DNA of 40,273 bases from Zhongshania aliphaticivorans (GCF_902705855.1 NZ_CACSIJ010000015.1:140618-180890), one strand, 5' to 3'. Counted from the stretch's first letter, positions 23,921-32,682 are shown. Notes: a model not told the origin generated them from the letters alone. Translations and numbers: made by a program.

Positions 23921-25315
23921 TTATTTGGTGACGTTCAACATAAATTCAGCGACTTCACGGCGTAAATCAGGTGATAAATGCCCCTGTGGTGGCATCGCTG
24001 GGTAATCTGTTCTTACCTTATGCGGTGCGGCAATATAGTCAGCAATCCCCTGCGGGTCATTGCGATACAAAGCCTGCACCGTTAGTGTTGGCGGGCCAAT
24101 CATGCGCATATTGTAGGCGTGGCAGCCAGCACATATACCTTGGTAAAGTAATTTAGTGCGATTCTCTGTTGTCACAACTTCATTCGGAGCGCCACCCGGA
24201 ATACGCATAGTTGTGATATCTGCCGTGTCTTTGCGCTCGCACTCGCTCCACTTTTTTACACCGAAGCTGGTGTAACGTTCACGATTAATAATGCAGTTAT
24301 CTGGCTCTTGGGCAGAACCCAAGTTAGCGAGAATGTCTGGGCCGCTGCGACTAAACTGAGTCAGCATCAACGCCTTTACGTCCGCCACCGGATCGGCGCC
24401 GTTATCAAACATTAAGTTGTCTAGGAACACCATGCGATCTGGATTGGGCTCTGACTCTGGATCGCTAGAAATATCCGTAATAAACGCCAAATCAGTCACG
24501 ACGATACCGGCGGTTTTATTACCTGACACAATATTGCCTTCCACCACCACGTCATCCGCAGCCATGACTACAATGCCAATACCTGCCGGAACCTTTGAAA
24601 CAATGGAGCCAGGCGCACCAAAATTCGCAGTGTTGTTATTCACTACAAAGTTATTACGCAGGATGACATCAAAGGTGGTTTTGATCGGTAGGCCTGGGGT
24701 AATAAACACCAATAAACCCGCGGTATTATCGTGGGCATAGTTGTTCTCGACCAAGGCGTGACGGGTGTTTTCAATTTCGATACCGGCGACGTTATCGAAG
24801 ACTTCGTTATGACGAACATCGACGTTGTCACACATGCCAACATAGATCGCTGCGTCTTCTATACCGCTTAATACGTTGTATTCAATGAGGCCATTTTTAC
24901 CAAACTGGGGGAAGATTCCGTACACGCCGGTGTCGATGACTCGGTTGTAGCGAATCACAAAATTATTGCCGGCCTGCCCCATAATGGCATTGCCTTTATA
25001 GTGGGTGATGGTTAACCACTCCACGGTAAAATCATTACCGGAATACAAGATGGCATCATTGCGCTTGCCCTCGCCTTCCATCACCGGCCATTCGCCATCC
25101 TGAACAACACCGCGAATAGTAATGCCGTCTTTATCGACATACACACTTTCTTTATAAGTGCCGGGATAAACCAAAATGACATCACCCGTCTCGGCTTTAT
25201 TCACCGCGCCCTGAATAGATTCGCCGTCTTTTACCGAGATTTCAGCCGCCATCAAACTCGGCGCGGCCACTAATAGGCTAAGCCACAACAGCCCTAGGGG
25301 GATTATTTTTGTCAT
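23921..25315 (-). CDS. Exported right-handed beta-helix protein with C-terminal cytochrome c domain
   Basis: The 464-aa precursor has a signal peptide (cut near LMA-AEIS, residue about 24). Residues about 30-330 are a right-handed parallel beta-helix of the NosD/PbH1 type, with repeated short turns such as GIEIENTRHALVENNYAHDN. A connecting region with two cysteines (NC.., EC) follows, then a class I cytochrome c domain of about 75 residues with haem site C395-AGC-H399 and a likely axial Met in AMPPQ. AAAGGAG lies 7 nt before the ATG, an excellent site. It is third in the minus-strand run cytochrome, di-haem enzyme, beta-helix, TonB receptor. The helix may bind a substrate or metal and the haem may pass electrons; I know no proven function for this fusion. 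Confidence 0.92.
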   Translation of the reverse strand: MTKIIPLGLLWLSLLVAAPSLMAAEISVKDGESIQGAVNKAETGDVILVYPGTYKESVYVDKDGITIRGVVQDGEWPVMEGEGKRNDAILYSGNDFTVEWLTITHYKGNAIMGQAGNNFVIRYNRVIDTGVYGIFPQFGKNGLIEYNVLSGIEDAAIYVGMCDNVDVRHNEVFDNVAGIEIENTRHALVENNYAHDNTAGLLVFITPGLPIKTTFDVILRNNFVVNNNTANFGAPGSIVSKVPAGIGIVVMAADDVVVEGNIVSGNKTAGIVVTDLAFITDISSDPESEPNPDRMVFLDNLMFDNGADPVADVKALMLTQFSRSGPDILANLGSAQEPDNCIINRERYTSFGVKKWSECERKDTADITTMRIPGGAPNEVVTTENRTKLLYQGICAGCHAYNMRMIGPPTLTVQALYRNDPQGIADYIAAPHKVRTDYPAMPPQGHLSPDLRREVAEFMLNVTK

Positions 25316-25348
25316 TGTTGCGCTCCTTTATGTCCAGAGTCTGGATGG

Positions 25349-26506
25349 TTAATGCGTCAATATTTGGGTCGCCACCGGCGTTAAGCCAGAGGGCACTTTT
25401 GCCGGTAGAACCGGCATAAAACTTTGATCAGTTAAGGTCTTTAAAAATGCGACTAATAAATCTAATTCATGATCCGTCAGATCCGGCTCCCAGATATGCC
25501 AGTGCAAACTCAAATGCTCGCCCTTTGGCACAGCATGACCACGTCCGCCGGTATAAAACGCGACGGTTTCTCGCAGGGTTTTAAAACGGCCGGAATGCAT
25601 ATACGGCGCCGTTAATTCTATATTCCTCAGGGTCGGCACTCTAAAGCCACCGCGCTGCGAGGCGTCGCCGGTAATGGCTTGTACTCCAGGGTCTAAGGCC
25701 GCGCCCTCCGGCTCTGGCGTACCAATCACCGCAATTTGCTGATTGGTAAATGCCGGCGGGGTATGACATTCCGCACAGCGGGCCACAAAGGATCGAAATA
25801 CATTCATGCCCTCAATTTCTGGCTGGGTAAGTACCTCGTGAAAGCCATTAGCGTATAAATCGTAGCGGCTACCTAAAGACACCAGCGATGATTGGAACGC
25901 CGCCAAGGCGGTGTAAACCTGCCCTAAGCTCAGCGGCTCATCATTAAAGGCCTGTTTAAATAATTCCTCATAATTGGCATTGTCTTGCAAACTTTTAAGC
26001 AGTTGGGCTGGGGTATTTGCCATTTCTTCTTGAGAAAATAGTGGCCCCTTCATTTGCTCTTCTAAAGACTTCGCCCGCGCATCCCAAAATAATTCTCGCA
26101 AAAAACCCACATTCCACAGCGTGGGCGCCGAACGATGCATGGCCTCACCGTGGCGACCAACACTGCCCGCCAAGCCATCAGTAAAACCCCGCGCAGGTTG
26201 ATGACAGGATGAACAAGCCATATCCCCATCTACCGACAGCAGGGGATCAAAAAACAATAGACGACCAAGATCGATTTGCTGGGCAGTAAAGCCCTCTCGC
26301 AATGGCGGCATGCCCGTTTTTAAGCCGCCAACACCAGACTCCTGCAAGGAGGCGTAGCCACTGTAAAAACTTTGTAAATAACAGCCACCGTCGCGCGAAT
26401 GGAATCCTGCAGGACAAATATCACTCAAGCGCCATTCAGCATCGGCAGCCAGCGGCAACGCCATTCCAATTACCCACAACAGCAGTGGGCGTAATCGTCG
26501 CTGCAT
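25349..26506 (-). CDS. Di-haem cytochrome c peroxidase/MauG family protein
   Basis: The 385-aa precursor has a signal peptide (cut near ADA-EW, residue 23). Two haem sites are visible, C98-SSC-H102 and C244-AEC-H248, with the family motifs LFFDPLLS, SAPTLWNV, LFWDARA (W141) and PYMHSGRFKTLRETV. An N-terminal extension carries two more cysteines (C31, C42) that may form a disulfide. Members reduce hydrogen peroxide (CcpA) or perform oxidative protein modification (MauG, MbnH); which applies here cannot be read from motifs. Only 2 bp separate it from the upstream cytochrome gene, and 33 bp from the downstream beta-helix gene, so the three form an operon. Confidence 0.94.
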   Translation of the reverse strand: MQRRLRPLLLWVIGMALPLAADAEWRLSDICPAGFHSRDGGCYLQSFYSGYASLQESGVGGLKTGMPPLREGFTAQQIDLGRLLFFDPLLSVDGDMACSSCHQPARGFTDGLAGSVGRHGEAMHRSAPTLWNVGFLRELFWDARAKSLEEQMKGPLFSQEEMANTPAQLLKSLQDNANYEELFKQAFNDEPLSLGQVYTALAAFQSSLVSLGSRYDLYANGFHEVLTQPEIEGMNVFRSFVARCAECHTPPAFTNQQIAVIGTPEPEGAALDPGVQAITGDASQRGGFRVPTLRNIELTAPYMHSGRFKTLRETVAFYTGGRGHAVPKGEHLSLHWHIWEPDLTDHELDLLVAFLKTLTDQSFMPVLPAKVPSGLTPVATQILTH

Positions 26507-26508
26507 CG

Positions 26509-27186
26509 TTAATCTGCCAAAGATTGGATATAGGCAATCACGTCTTTAGCGATTTCGTCGTCTGGTAGCGTCTTGCCCATCATGCCCATTTGATATCCGT
26601 AACGATCTGACTCATCCGCGCCACGAAGCCCGTCGCGGAAGTGGTTAAACTGTTTCAGTAAATACCAGTCCTCGACGCCGGCCAAGGCTGGCGCTTGAAG
26701 CTTCTCATTACCTTCGGCGGCGGGGCCATGGCAAGCACCGCACAAATTCGAGTAATAATCAGCACCTCGTTTAACATTCCCTTCCAGCGTTTTAGCTGCG
26801 GGCTTGGCTTTAAAACTAGCGATATGGCCAACAACCGCTTTAACAGCATTGTCGTCGGGCAAGGTTTTTGCGATCACCTGCATTTGTGCGCCGTAGCCAT
26901 CTTTAGGGTCGTTACCACGTAGGCCACTTCTAAAGCCAAGTAGCTGGCGCTCTAAATACCAATCTTGCTGATTGACCAGTGACGGCGCATTTAAGGCCGC
27001 ATTGCCCTCGCCCTCAGCACCATGACAAGCAGCGCAAGCTGCATACAGCGCTTTGCCGTCTGCCGCCGTCGAATGCTGCAAAGCCTGTAGTGCTTCTGCG
27101 GCCGCTTTTTCGCTACTCACATCTGGCGCGTTATCATTACTACACGCCACCAGCATTACACTTAGCAATAGCACCAATCGTTTCAT
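26509..27186 (-). CDS. Lipoprotein cytochrome c with two haem domains (c4-like)
   Basis: I chose the ATG at 27186 (225 aa), because it opens a lipoprotein signal MKRLVLLLSVMLVAC (lipobox Cys15) and AGGAT lies 8 nt upstream; an earlier start at 27219 adds an unlikely basic stretch. The protein is an internal duplication: haem sites C51-AAC-H55 and C149-GAC-H153, each followed by the repeated block DWYL..QL..FR.GLRG...D.YG.QM and TLPDD. It is probably tethered in the periplasm and passes electrons to or from the di-haem enzyme encoded 2 bp downstream. It is the first gene of the cytochrome operon. Confidence 0.94.
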   Translation of the reverse strand: MKRLVLLLSVMLVACSNDNAPDVSSEKAAAEALQALQHSTAADGKALYAACAACHGAEGEGNAALNAPSLVNQQDWYLERQLLGFRSGLRGNDPKDGYGAQMQVIAKTLPDDNAVKAVVGHIASFKAKPAAKTLEGNVKRGADYYSNLCGACHGPAAEGNEKLQAPALAGVEDWYLLKQFNHFRDGLRGADESDRYGYQMGMMGKTLPDDEIAKDVIAYIQSLAD

Positions 27187-27621
27187 TCTGACGATCCTTT
27201 TTCTGTTCTGTTTAATCAAAATTCTAGACCCAAAATCACCGCAACGGCGCCTTGCTCATCTAAGTATCTTAAACGCGAGACACCCGTAATGGCAGGTTAT
27301 GTTTTTGTAACCTATCGAACAAAAGCACATTAAGCAATATATTAAAAATGGCAGATTACCGGAATTTTACGAATTTTGACGTCATTATTATTGTTGTTCG
27401 ACTCATTTACCGCAAACACATTATTTGCACCAAAAGTGTCATTAGCTCATTGAATAGCGAATTTATTATGTTGTCAATGACAACACCAATCTTGTGCACG
27501 GCCTTGTTAATTTTTGACAGCTGATCATCGCGACGCCACAGAAAATACGAACTTCCGAGACATACCTATAATAGCGCATGCCGCCAACACCTCCCTCCTC
27601 GCACCAAAATCAAGGCAAAAA
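27187..27621. other. Long non-coding region upstream of the cytochrome operon
   Basis: About 435 bp without a credible gene. It holds AGGTTA (27294-27299) and TAACCT (27308-27313), a 6-bp inverted repeat with an 8-bp loop, a TGACGTCA octamer near 27377, and a perfect 17-bp palindrome at 27469-27485. The cytochrome operon promoter must lie here, but no -35/-10 pair stood out. A short 84-aa frame at 27525-27779 crosses the terminator and is not believable. Confidence 0.6.
27469..27485. promoter_or_regulatory. Perfect 17-bp palindrome, possible operator
   Basis: TGTTGTCAATGACAACA reads the same on both strands around a single central base (8-bp arms). It lies 283 bp upstream of the cytochrome operon ATG and is not followed by a T-tract, so a regulator site is more likely than a terminator. 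The binding protein is unknown. Confidence 0.5.
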
Positions 27622-27646
27622 AAACGGCACCAAAAATGTGCCGTTT
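27617..27646 (-). terminator. Intrinsic terminator of the subtilisin-like protease gene
   Basis: On the minus strand AAACGGCAC (27646-27638) and GTGCCGTTT (27630-27622) form a 9-bp perfect stem with a 7-nt loop, followed by a run of T (27624-27617 are all A on plus). It lies 33 bp after the protease stop. Confidence 0.9.
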
Positions 27647-27678
27647 CTATAAAAACCGATATTAAGTCATAATTAATA

Positions 27679-29538
27679 TCAGGGGTTTTCAGTATAAAGT
27701 ACAAACTCACCACTGCCGCTATACGACTTAACCCGCCAGCGATATGTACCCGCACTTCCATTGTAAGTAATCGTCTCATCGGCGCTCAGAGATTCGCCCG
27801 CCGCCACTACCGACCAGCTTTGGAAAAGGAAGCCGCCGAATTTTTCCAAATACAAATCGAAATCGACACCGTCTGGCCCCTCCAAGAAGCCACGGAACTG
27901 ACCGCCGCTGCTGCTAAATCCAGCGCTGTTAGGCGTATATTGCTGGGCATTCGCGCCGCTCAAGGTGCCGCTGGTCTGCTCACACTCAGGACAAGGACCA
28001 CTGCCCGGCAATGTGACCTTCACAGTATTTACGTTCACTGTTTTCTGACCTGTCGTATCTGTTACCGACAACGCCACAGTGTACGTTCCCGAGCTATCAA
28101 ACTCATGGCTCAGCGTCACACCACTTGCAGAGTCACCATCACCAAAGTCCCATTGATAGCTTGCAATACCGTTATCATCACGCGAATTAGAACCGTCAAA
28201 ACTGCAGATCAAATCTGCGCAACTGTAGGTAAACGCCGCGCTGGGTGGAAAATCACTTGGCGTTCCGCCATTGGACTCCGACACCTGCAGCAGCAAATTT
28301 GGTGATCCTGTACCAATACTACTTAATTTACCCTCCACCCCTTCACTTACAAGCTGCGCGGCCACCGTAGCGGGACTAGCCGCAGGATTTTGACCCAAGA
28401 TTAATGCGGCTGCGCCGGCGACATGCGGAGATGCCATCGATGTGCCGTTAAGCACGGCGGTATCACTATTGCTCTGATACCACGCTGAAGTAATTCCCGA
28501 ACCGGGTGCAAAAATATCGACACAAGCACCTTTATTTGAATACGACGCGCGACTGTCGTTTGAGCTTATAGCCCCCACGGTAATAGCTTCCCCAACGCGG
28601 TTTGGCGAGCCTGAACACGCATCAATATTGTCGTTGCCCGCAGCCACCACAAACGTAACACCGGCCGAAATCGCGGCGCGAACTGCCTGATCTAAAGCCG
28701 TACTAGCGCTACCACCTAGGCTTATATTGGCGACAGCAGGTTTTATGTGATTGCCCGCCAGCCAATCAATACCGGCGATAACTGCAGAATTACTGCCTGA
28801 CCCGCCACAGCCCAATACTCGAACCGGATGCACAGTCGCCGCTTTTGCCACACCCCATTTACTGCCCGCCGCAGTACCAGCTACGTGGGTACCGTGGCCA
28901 TTGCAGTCATCTACGTTGGCAGGATCAACACTGCCAAATAAAAAACCACTCGACACAAAATTTCGGCCGTTACCGACTCGCCCGCTAAATTCTTGATGAC
29001 TGGTACGTAAGCCGGTATCGACAACATATATATGCACGCCACTGCCGTCGCTGCCGTACTGATAGCTGCCATCTAAGGGCAGGTTAGGCTGGTCGATTCT
29101 GTCTAGCCCCCACGTTGCGCCAGTTTGTGTAGCCGCAATGGCGACCGTGCGGTCTTGCTCAACCAATGATACCAAGGGGTTTTGCGCCAGTAGCGCCGCT
29201 GCCTCAGGGCTAAGTTCTGCAACAAAACCGCGTAATACATGCTCAAAACTACCTAGCAAGACACCGCCGACATTGCCAAGCAGATCGTTGATCACATCTC
29301 CCAGTGGCAAAAGAGATAACAGTGGTATCTCTAATTTATTGAGCAAAACAATATATTGCCCTTCTATCGGCTCGCCGACGCTAAGGGCGTCAGACACCGA
29401 ACTCTCTATAGCCGTGACTTGCAGGTCGTCGTTATCTATCGCTTCGGCAACGCCGCCGCCACTTCCACCACCACATGCTGACAAGGTCGCCAACATCACA
29501 CCACCGAGCAACATCCGCCCACGCATCGCTAACACCAT
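27679..29538 (-). CDS. Secreted subtilisin-like serine protease (S8), lipoprotein with PKD and C-terminal beta domain
   Basis: The frame opens at 29685, but I choose the ATG at 29538 (619 aa): AAGGTGG lies 7 nt upstream and it opens a lipoprotein signal with LSAC followed by Gly-rich GGGSGGG. An inhibitor I9-like prodomain (about 45-145, with QYIVLLNK) precedes the proteinase K-like catalytic domain. The triad is Asp174 (VVDTG), His218 (NGHGTHVAG) and Ser367 (NGTSMASPH). A PKD domain follows (about 425-505, DFGDGDSASG), then a PPC-like C-terminal domain (about 520-619) of the kind often removed during maturation. It is likely a surface or secreted scavenging protease. A strong terminator follows, so it is transcribed apart from the cytochrome operon. 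Confidence 0.92.
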   Translation of the reverse strand: MVLAMRGRMLLGGVMLATLSACGGGSGGGVAEAIDNDDLQVTAIESSVSDALSVGEPIEGQYIVLLNKLEIPLLSLLPLGDVINDLLGNVGGVLLGSFEHVLRGFVAELSPEAAALLAQNPLVSLVEQDRTVAIAATQTGATWGLDRIDQPNLPLDGSYQYGSDGSGVHIYVVDTGLRTSHQEFSGRVGNGRNFVSSGFLFGSVDPANVDDCNGHGTHVAGTAAGSKWGVAKAATVHPVRVLGCGGSGSNSAVIAGIDWLAGNHIKPAVANISLGGSASTALDQAVRAAISAGVTFVVAAGNDNIDACSGSPNRVGEAITVGAISSNDSRASYSNKGACVDIFAPGSGITSAWYQSNSDTAVLNGTSMASPHVAGAAALILGQNPAASPATVAAQLVSEGVEGKLSSIGTGSPNLLLQVSESNGGTPSDFPPSAAFTYSCADLICSFDGSNSRDDNGIASYQWDFGDGDSASGVTLSHEFDSSGTYTVALSVTDTTGQKTVNVNTVKVTLPGSGPCPECEQTSGTLSGANAQQYTPNSAGFSSSGGQFRGFLEGPDGVDFDLYLEKFGGFLFQSWSVVAAGESLSADETITYNGSAGTYRWRVKSYSGSGEFVLYTENP

Positions 29539-29710
29539 ACCTTCGCCACCTTTAAATAATGTCGTTATCTTATTTTCGATTTTTAAATTCTGCCTAAAAT
29601 GCAGCCAGCCGCTATTAAAGCCCATCACCGCGACTTCCAAACATAAGGGAAAATGCGCAAACAAATAGTCATCAAAACCTACCAACCATTTCTCTATTTT
29701 TATGTTTTAG

Positions 29711-30724
29711 CTACCAACGAGCATAGTGGTCCTCGGCAAAACCCCAGCAATTTTCGATAGCAATTAGCTCATCGGCCACGCGAATTTGCCCCTCAAGCAC
29801 ACCGAAGTGCTGCGTAAAATTAGAGGCTATAAGCAACGCATTAATTTTCTCTTTGCGCCGCCCCATGGGAGTAAATTGCAAATCGACAATGCCATCGGCA
29901 GATTGCATACGCCACGCGCTGTCGGGTCGGTAGCGATCAAACTGAAAATTCACCATATCTATTTTTATAAGCTTGCCGTCCAACCACAGCGCATTCTCAG
30001 TAAAACCAGTCTCATTCACGCCGGCAGCAAGGTTTAGCCCCAATCGACGGCCATCACCCAAGGTGGCCGACATACTTCCCCAGTTCCAAAAAGTTTCGCC
30101 ACGCATATAGCCCGCCGTCCAGTCGACGGAGGCCAGCGCCTTGATCCCGCGCAAGTCATAACTTTTGCCAGCCCATGCAACACTGCCCTCACAGAACATG
30201 GCTGCGGTTTTACGGGTGTACACCCAGCCCTGATATCCGGCACGGCTGCATATTGCCAGCGGCGCCGCGCTGGACTCGTCAATATCTGCGCTAATCTGCA
30301 CGCCGGATTGCAGCGACACCCTAAGCTGCCGACGCCCGCTTTTTACCTCGATTGAAATCGTATTCTTACCACTACGAAAATACGCCGCGCCATCATCTGG
30401 CCGCTGGTCTATTACGGTGTTACGAGCAAATGGCTGCAGAAAACTATACTCATCAAAGGCCTTTGTTTGCGGATCATATAAATAGACAAAAGCATTACTC
30501 ACCAACTTCAAATCGACAATCGCCACACCCACAATGAGCTGTGGGCTAACTAGGGCGACAAATTGAAATTGATTAAATTTAAAGCGCTTAGCAAGGCCGC
30601 CTAATTTACGATCCATTGGTGAGCGCAGGTCATAGTCCAAATAATTGATCTGCGCCACGCCCTGCTCAAATAGACCAAACGTCGGCTGGCCGTCTGGGCC
30701 AATTAAGGTCGCTTTGTGATCCAT
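29711..30724 (-). CDS. DUF2804 family protein
   Basis: The 337-aa protein matches DUF2804 in length and motifs: an early RFKFNQFQFVALVSPQ block, a central FWNWGSMSATLGDGRRLGLNLAAG block, and the C-terminal ENCWGFAEDHYARW. There is no signal peptide or membrane helix. The family has many beta strands and is often compared with lipocalin-like carotenoid hydratase folds, but no reaction is established that I know of. It lies upstream of the S8 protease gene on the same strand with about 170 bp to the chosen protease start, so co-transcription is possible but not clear. Divergent from the phosphopantetheinyl transferase gene. Confidence 0.85.
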   Translation of the reverse strand: MDHKATLIGPDGQPTFGLFEQGVAQINYLDYDLRSPMDRKLGGLAKRFKFNQFQFVALVSPQLIVGVAIVDLKLVSNAFVYLYDPQTKAFDEYSFLQPFARNTVIDQRPDDGAAYFRSGKNTISIEVKSGRRQLRVSLQSGVQISADIDESSAAPLAICSRAGYQGWVYTRKTAAMFCEGSVAWAGKSYDLRGIKALASVDWTAGYMRGETFWNWGSMSATLGDGRRLGLNLAAGVNETGFTENALWLDGKLIKIDMVNFQFDRYRPDSAWRMQSADGIVDLQFTPMGRRKEKINALLIASNFTQHFGVLEGQIRVADELIAIENCWGFAEDHYARW

Positions 30725-30999
30725 ATCACTGCTCTCATTATTTCAACCTTTGCACGCTAATTATTTTGCCCTGTGGTGGCGCCGTCTCCGGCACCAACTT
30801 CTGACTATAACCGCACATAGGCCTACACATTGGTAAACAAGTGTTCGCATTCTGTGACAACACAAAGACGGGGTCAAACGATCAAAACCAAAGATGTGAC
30901 CCAACAAACATTGCGACACACATTACCCTAAGGCACACTTAGTCGCGTTTTGCTGCGCCAAGCGCTGCGCAAATTCATTCGTATAGCGGTAGAGAAAGC
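30725..30999. other. Divergent promoter region between DUF2804 and phosphopantetheinyl transferase genes
   Basis: This 275-bp gap must hold promoters facing both ways. I noted repeated TGTGAC (about 30854 and 30895) but no clear palindrome or strong -35/-10 pair. Confidence 0.4.
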
Positions 31000-31731
31000 A
31001 TGACTGACACCACACCAGCCGCCAGCCTTGACGATTTTATGCAAACCGATCACGACCGCCAATGCTACGCCCCTGCGGTGTTAGTGAGTGCAAACTTCAA
31101 CAACTTTCAGTTTGAACCTGCACTTTACGACCAGCATTCGGTGTACTGCCCTCCAGCAATGGTTAAAGCCAGTCGCAAGCGCCAAGCTGAGTATTTCGCC
31201 GGACGTTATTTAGCCGCCAAGGCAATGGCAAGCCACGACATACACAACGTCAAACTCATTGCCGATGCCAACCGTTGCCCGCTGTGGCCAAGTACGCTAG
31301 TGGGAAGCATTACCCACACCAATAACTACGCAGCCTGTATTACCGCCAATAAAGCTGACATTTCCGCCATTGGTATCGACGCCCAAGACATTCTGAATGA
31401 GGAACGAGCGGAACGCCTGCAATCGCGGATTATCGACAGCGCTGAAGCGCGCTTAATTTCCCAAAATAATCTTTCGCCAGCATTGGGCCTAAGCCTGTGT
31501 TTTTCTGCCAAAGAGGCCATTTACAAAGCACTTTACCCCCGCATACAGCAATATTTTGGTTTTAACGCCGCAAAACTACACAGTATCGACACCGCGGCCA
31601 ACACATTTAGCTTTCGTTTCGACCCCGCTTTGTGGGTACTACACAATGATAGAAACCTGCTGACACTTCGCTACCAGATCAACGAGCAACGGGTCCAAAC
31701 CTGCTTAATATTGCCCGCTATGCAAAAATAA
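31000..31731 (+). CDS. 4'-phosphopantetheinyl transferase (EntD/Sfp-like)
   Basis: The 243-aa protein has the Sfp/EntD landmarks: an N-terminal RQAEYFAGRYLA-type block, GSITHTNNYA, the magnesium-binding IGIDAQD and the signature CFSAKEAIYKAL. It moves the phosphopantetheine arm from coenzyme A onto carrier proteins of polyketide, peptide or fatty acid synthases. No such synthase is in this window, so its partner is elsewhere. AGAGAAAG lies just before the ATG. The gene stands alone, 180 bp before minC. Confidence 0.92.
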   Translation: MTDTTPAASLDDFMQTDHDRQCYAPAVLVSANFNNFQFEPALYDQHSVYCPPAMVKASRKRQAEYFAGRYLAAKAMASHDIHNVKLIADANRCPLWPSTLVGSITHTNNYAACITANKADISAIGIDAQDILNEERAERLQSRIIDSAEARLISQNNLSPALGLSLCFSAKEAIYKALYPRIQQYFGFNAAKLHSIDTAANTFSFRFDPALWVLHNDRNLLTLRYQINEQRVQTCLILPAMQK

Positions 31732-31911
31732 GCGCGCAATTGCCCATTATGGCCAATCAGAGTACGAAGAACGTGAAAAACAGTTGAACAATCGTGGCGA
31801 TCCCTTACTCTAAGCCCCAATAGTTTTTACTTCAGATTTTCAGCGACGAACCGCGCAGCGTAAACACTATTCAGCGCGGCCTTGTCACCACTCCAATGTT
31901 AGGAAAGTAGC
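31732..31911. other. Gap upstream of minCDE
   Basis: This 180-bp stretch should hold the minCDE promoter. The only structure I noted is CCGCGC (31851-31856) with GCGCGG (31874-31879), a 6-bp inverted repeat with a 17-nt loop just before minC. No strong promoter match was found. Confidence 0.4.
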
Positions 31912-32682
31912 TTGCCACTTTTAAAATCCGTAGACAGTAAATCCTCTGCAGCATCCGTCGCTTTTCGCCTGAAAGGAGGCTTATTCCCCCTCACACTATT
32001 AGAAATTGCACATTATAATTGCGCGGAATTTGAGCAGCAGCTACAAAGCAAAGCCGCCGAGGCCCCGGTCTTTTTCCAACAAACGCCGGTCGTACTCAGT
32101 TTTGAAGAATTTAATGGCGATATTGGCGCGTTGCCACTAAGCGAGCTAGTCGCGATCTGTAAGTCCCACGGCCTACTGCCGGTGGCCTTACGTAATAGCA
32201 ATACCGCGCTGCAGGCCCAAGCCAAACTTCTTGATTTAGCTATTATGCCCGTTGGCCGAGTAAAAGCCGCGCCAGAAGAGCAAGCTCCGGTAGCAGAAGA
32301 AGCCCCGCAAACAGCAGTACCGGTCACAGAGCAGCCCGCCGAGTTTAGCCATAGCCCCAGCCGCATTGTGACCACGCCGATTCGCTCAGGCCAGCAAGTT
32401 TACGCCCCTGGCGGCGACCTCATTATCATGGCCTCGGTATCTGCGGGTGCTGAAGTCCTCGCCGACGGCAATATCCATATCTACGGCGCACTGCGCGGTC
32501 GTGCACTAGCCGGCGTTCGCGGCGACACCTCAGCCCGTATTTTTTGCCAGAGTTTAGAGGCCGAGCTGGTTTCTATCGCTGGAAACTTTAAAGTAGATGA
32601 AGACCTTCGCAACAACCATTGGAAAGCCGCTGTTCAGGCAAGCCTCGACGAGCAAACTCTCTACATTACACCGCTCGTCTAA
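31912..32682 (+). CDS. minC: Septum site-determining protein MinC
   Basis: The 256-aa protein has the MinC N-terminal domain (about 10-115, with FRLKGGLFPLT), a Glu/Pro/Ala-rich linker, and the C-terminal beta-helical domain (about 150-250, IRSGQQVYAPGGDLI...GALRGRALAG) that binds MinD. MinC blocks FtsZ polymerisation away from midcell. The start is TTG: AGGA lies 7 nt before it, an in-frame stop lies 10 nt upstream, and no Met codon occurs before the conserved N-terminal block. First gene of minCDE, 55 bp before minD. Confidence 0.96.
   Translation: MPLLKSVDSKSSAASVAFRLKGGLFPLTLLEIAHYNCAEFEQQLQSKAAEAPVFFQQTPVVLSFEEFNGDIGALPLSELVAICKSHGLLPVALRNSNTALQAQAKLLDLAIMPVGRVKAAPEEQAPVAEEAPQTAVPVTEQPAEFSHSPSRIVTTPIRSGQQVYAPGGDLIIMASVSAGAEVLADGNIHIYGALRGRALAGVRGDTSARIFCQSLEAELVSIAGNFKVDEDLRNNHWKAAVQASLDEQTLYITPLV

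Noticed and set aside
27525-27779. An 84-codon minus-strand frame
   Set aside because: It crosses the intrinsic terminator and the end of the protease gene in another frame.
27820-28305. A 161-codon plus-strand frame opposite the protease gene
   Set aside because: It is antisense to the PKD and C-terminal domains of the S8 protease and has no ribosome site or recognisable motif.
29138-29668. A 176-codon plus-strand frame opposite the protease N-terminus
   Set aside because: It is antisense to the prodomain and signal region of the S8 protease; composition is Ser/Pro/Thr-rich as expected from a shadow frame.
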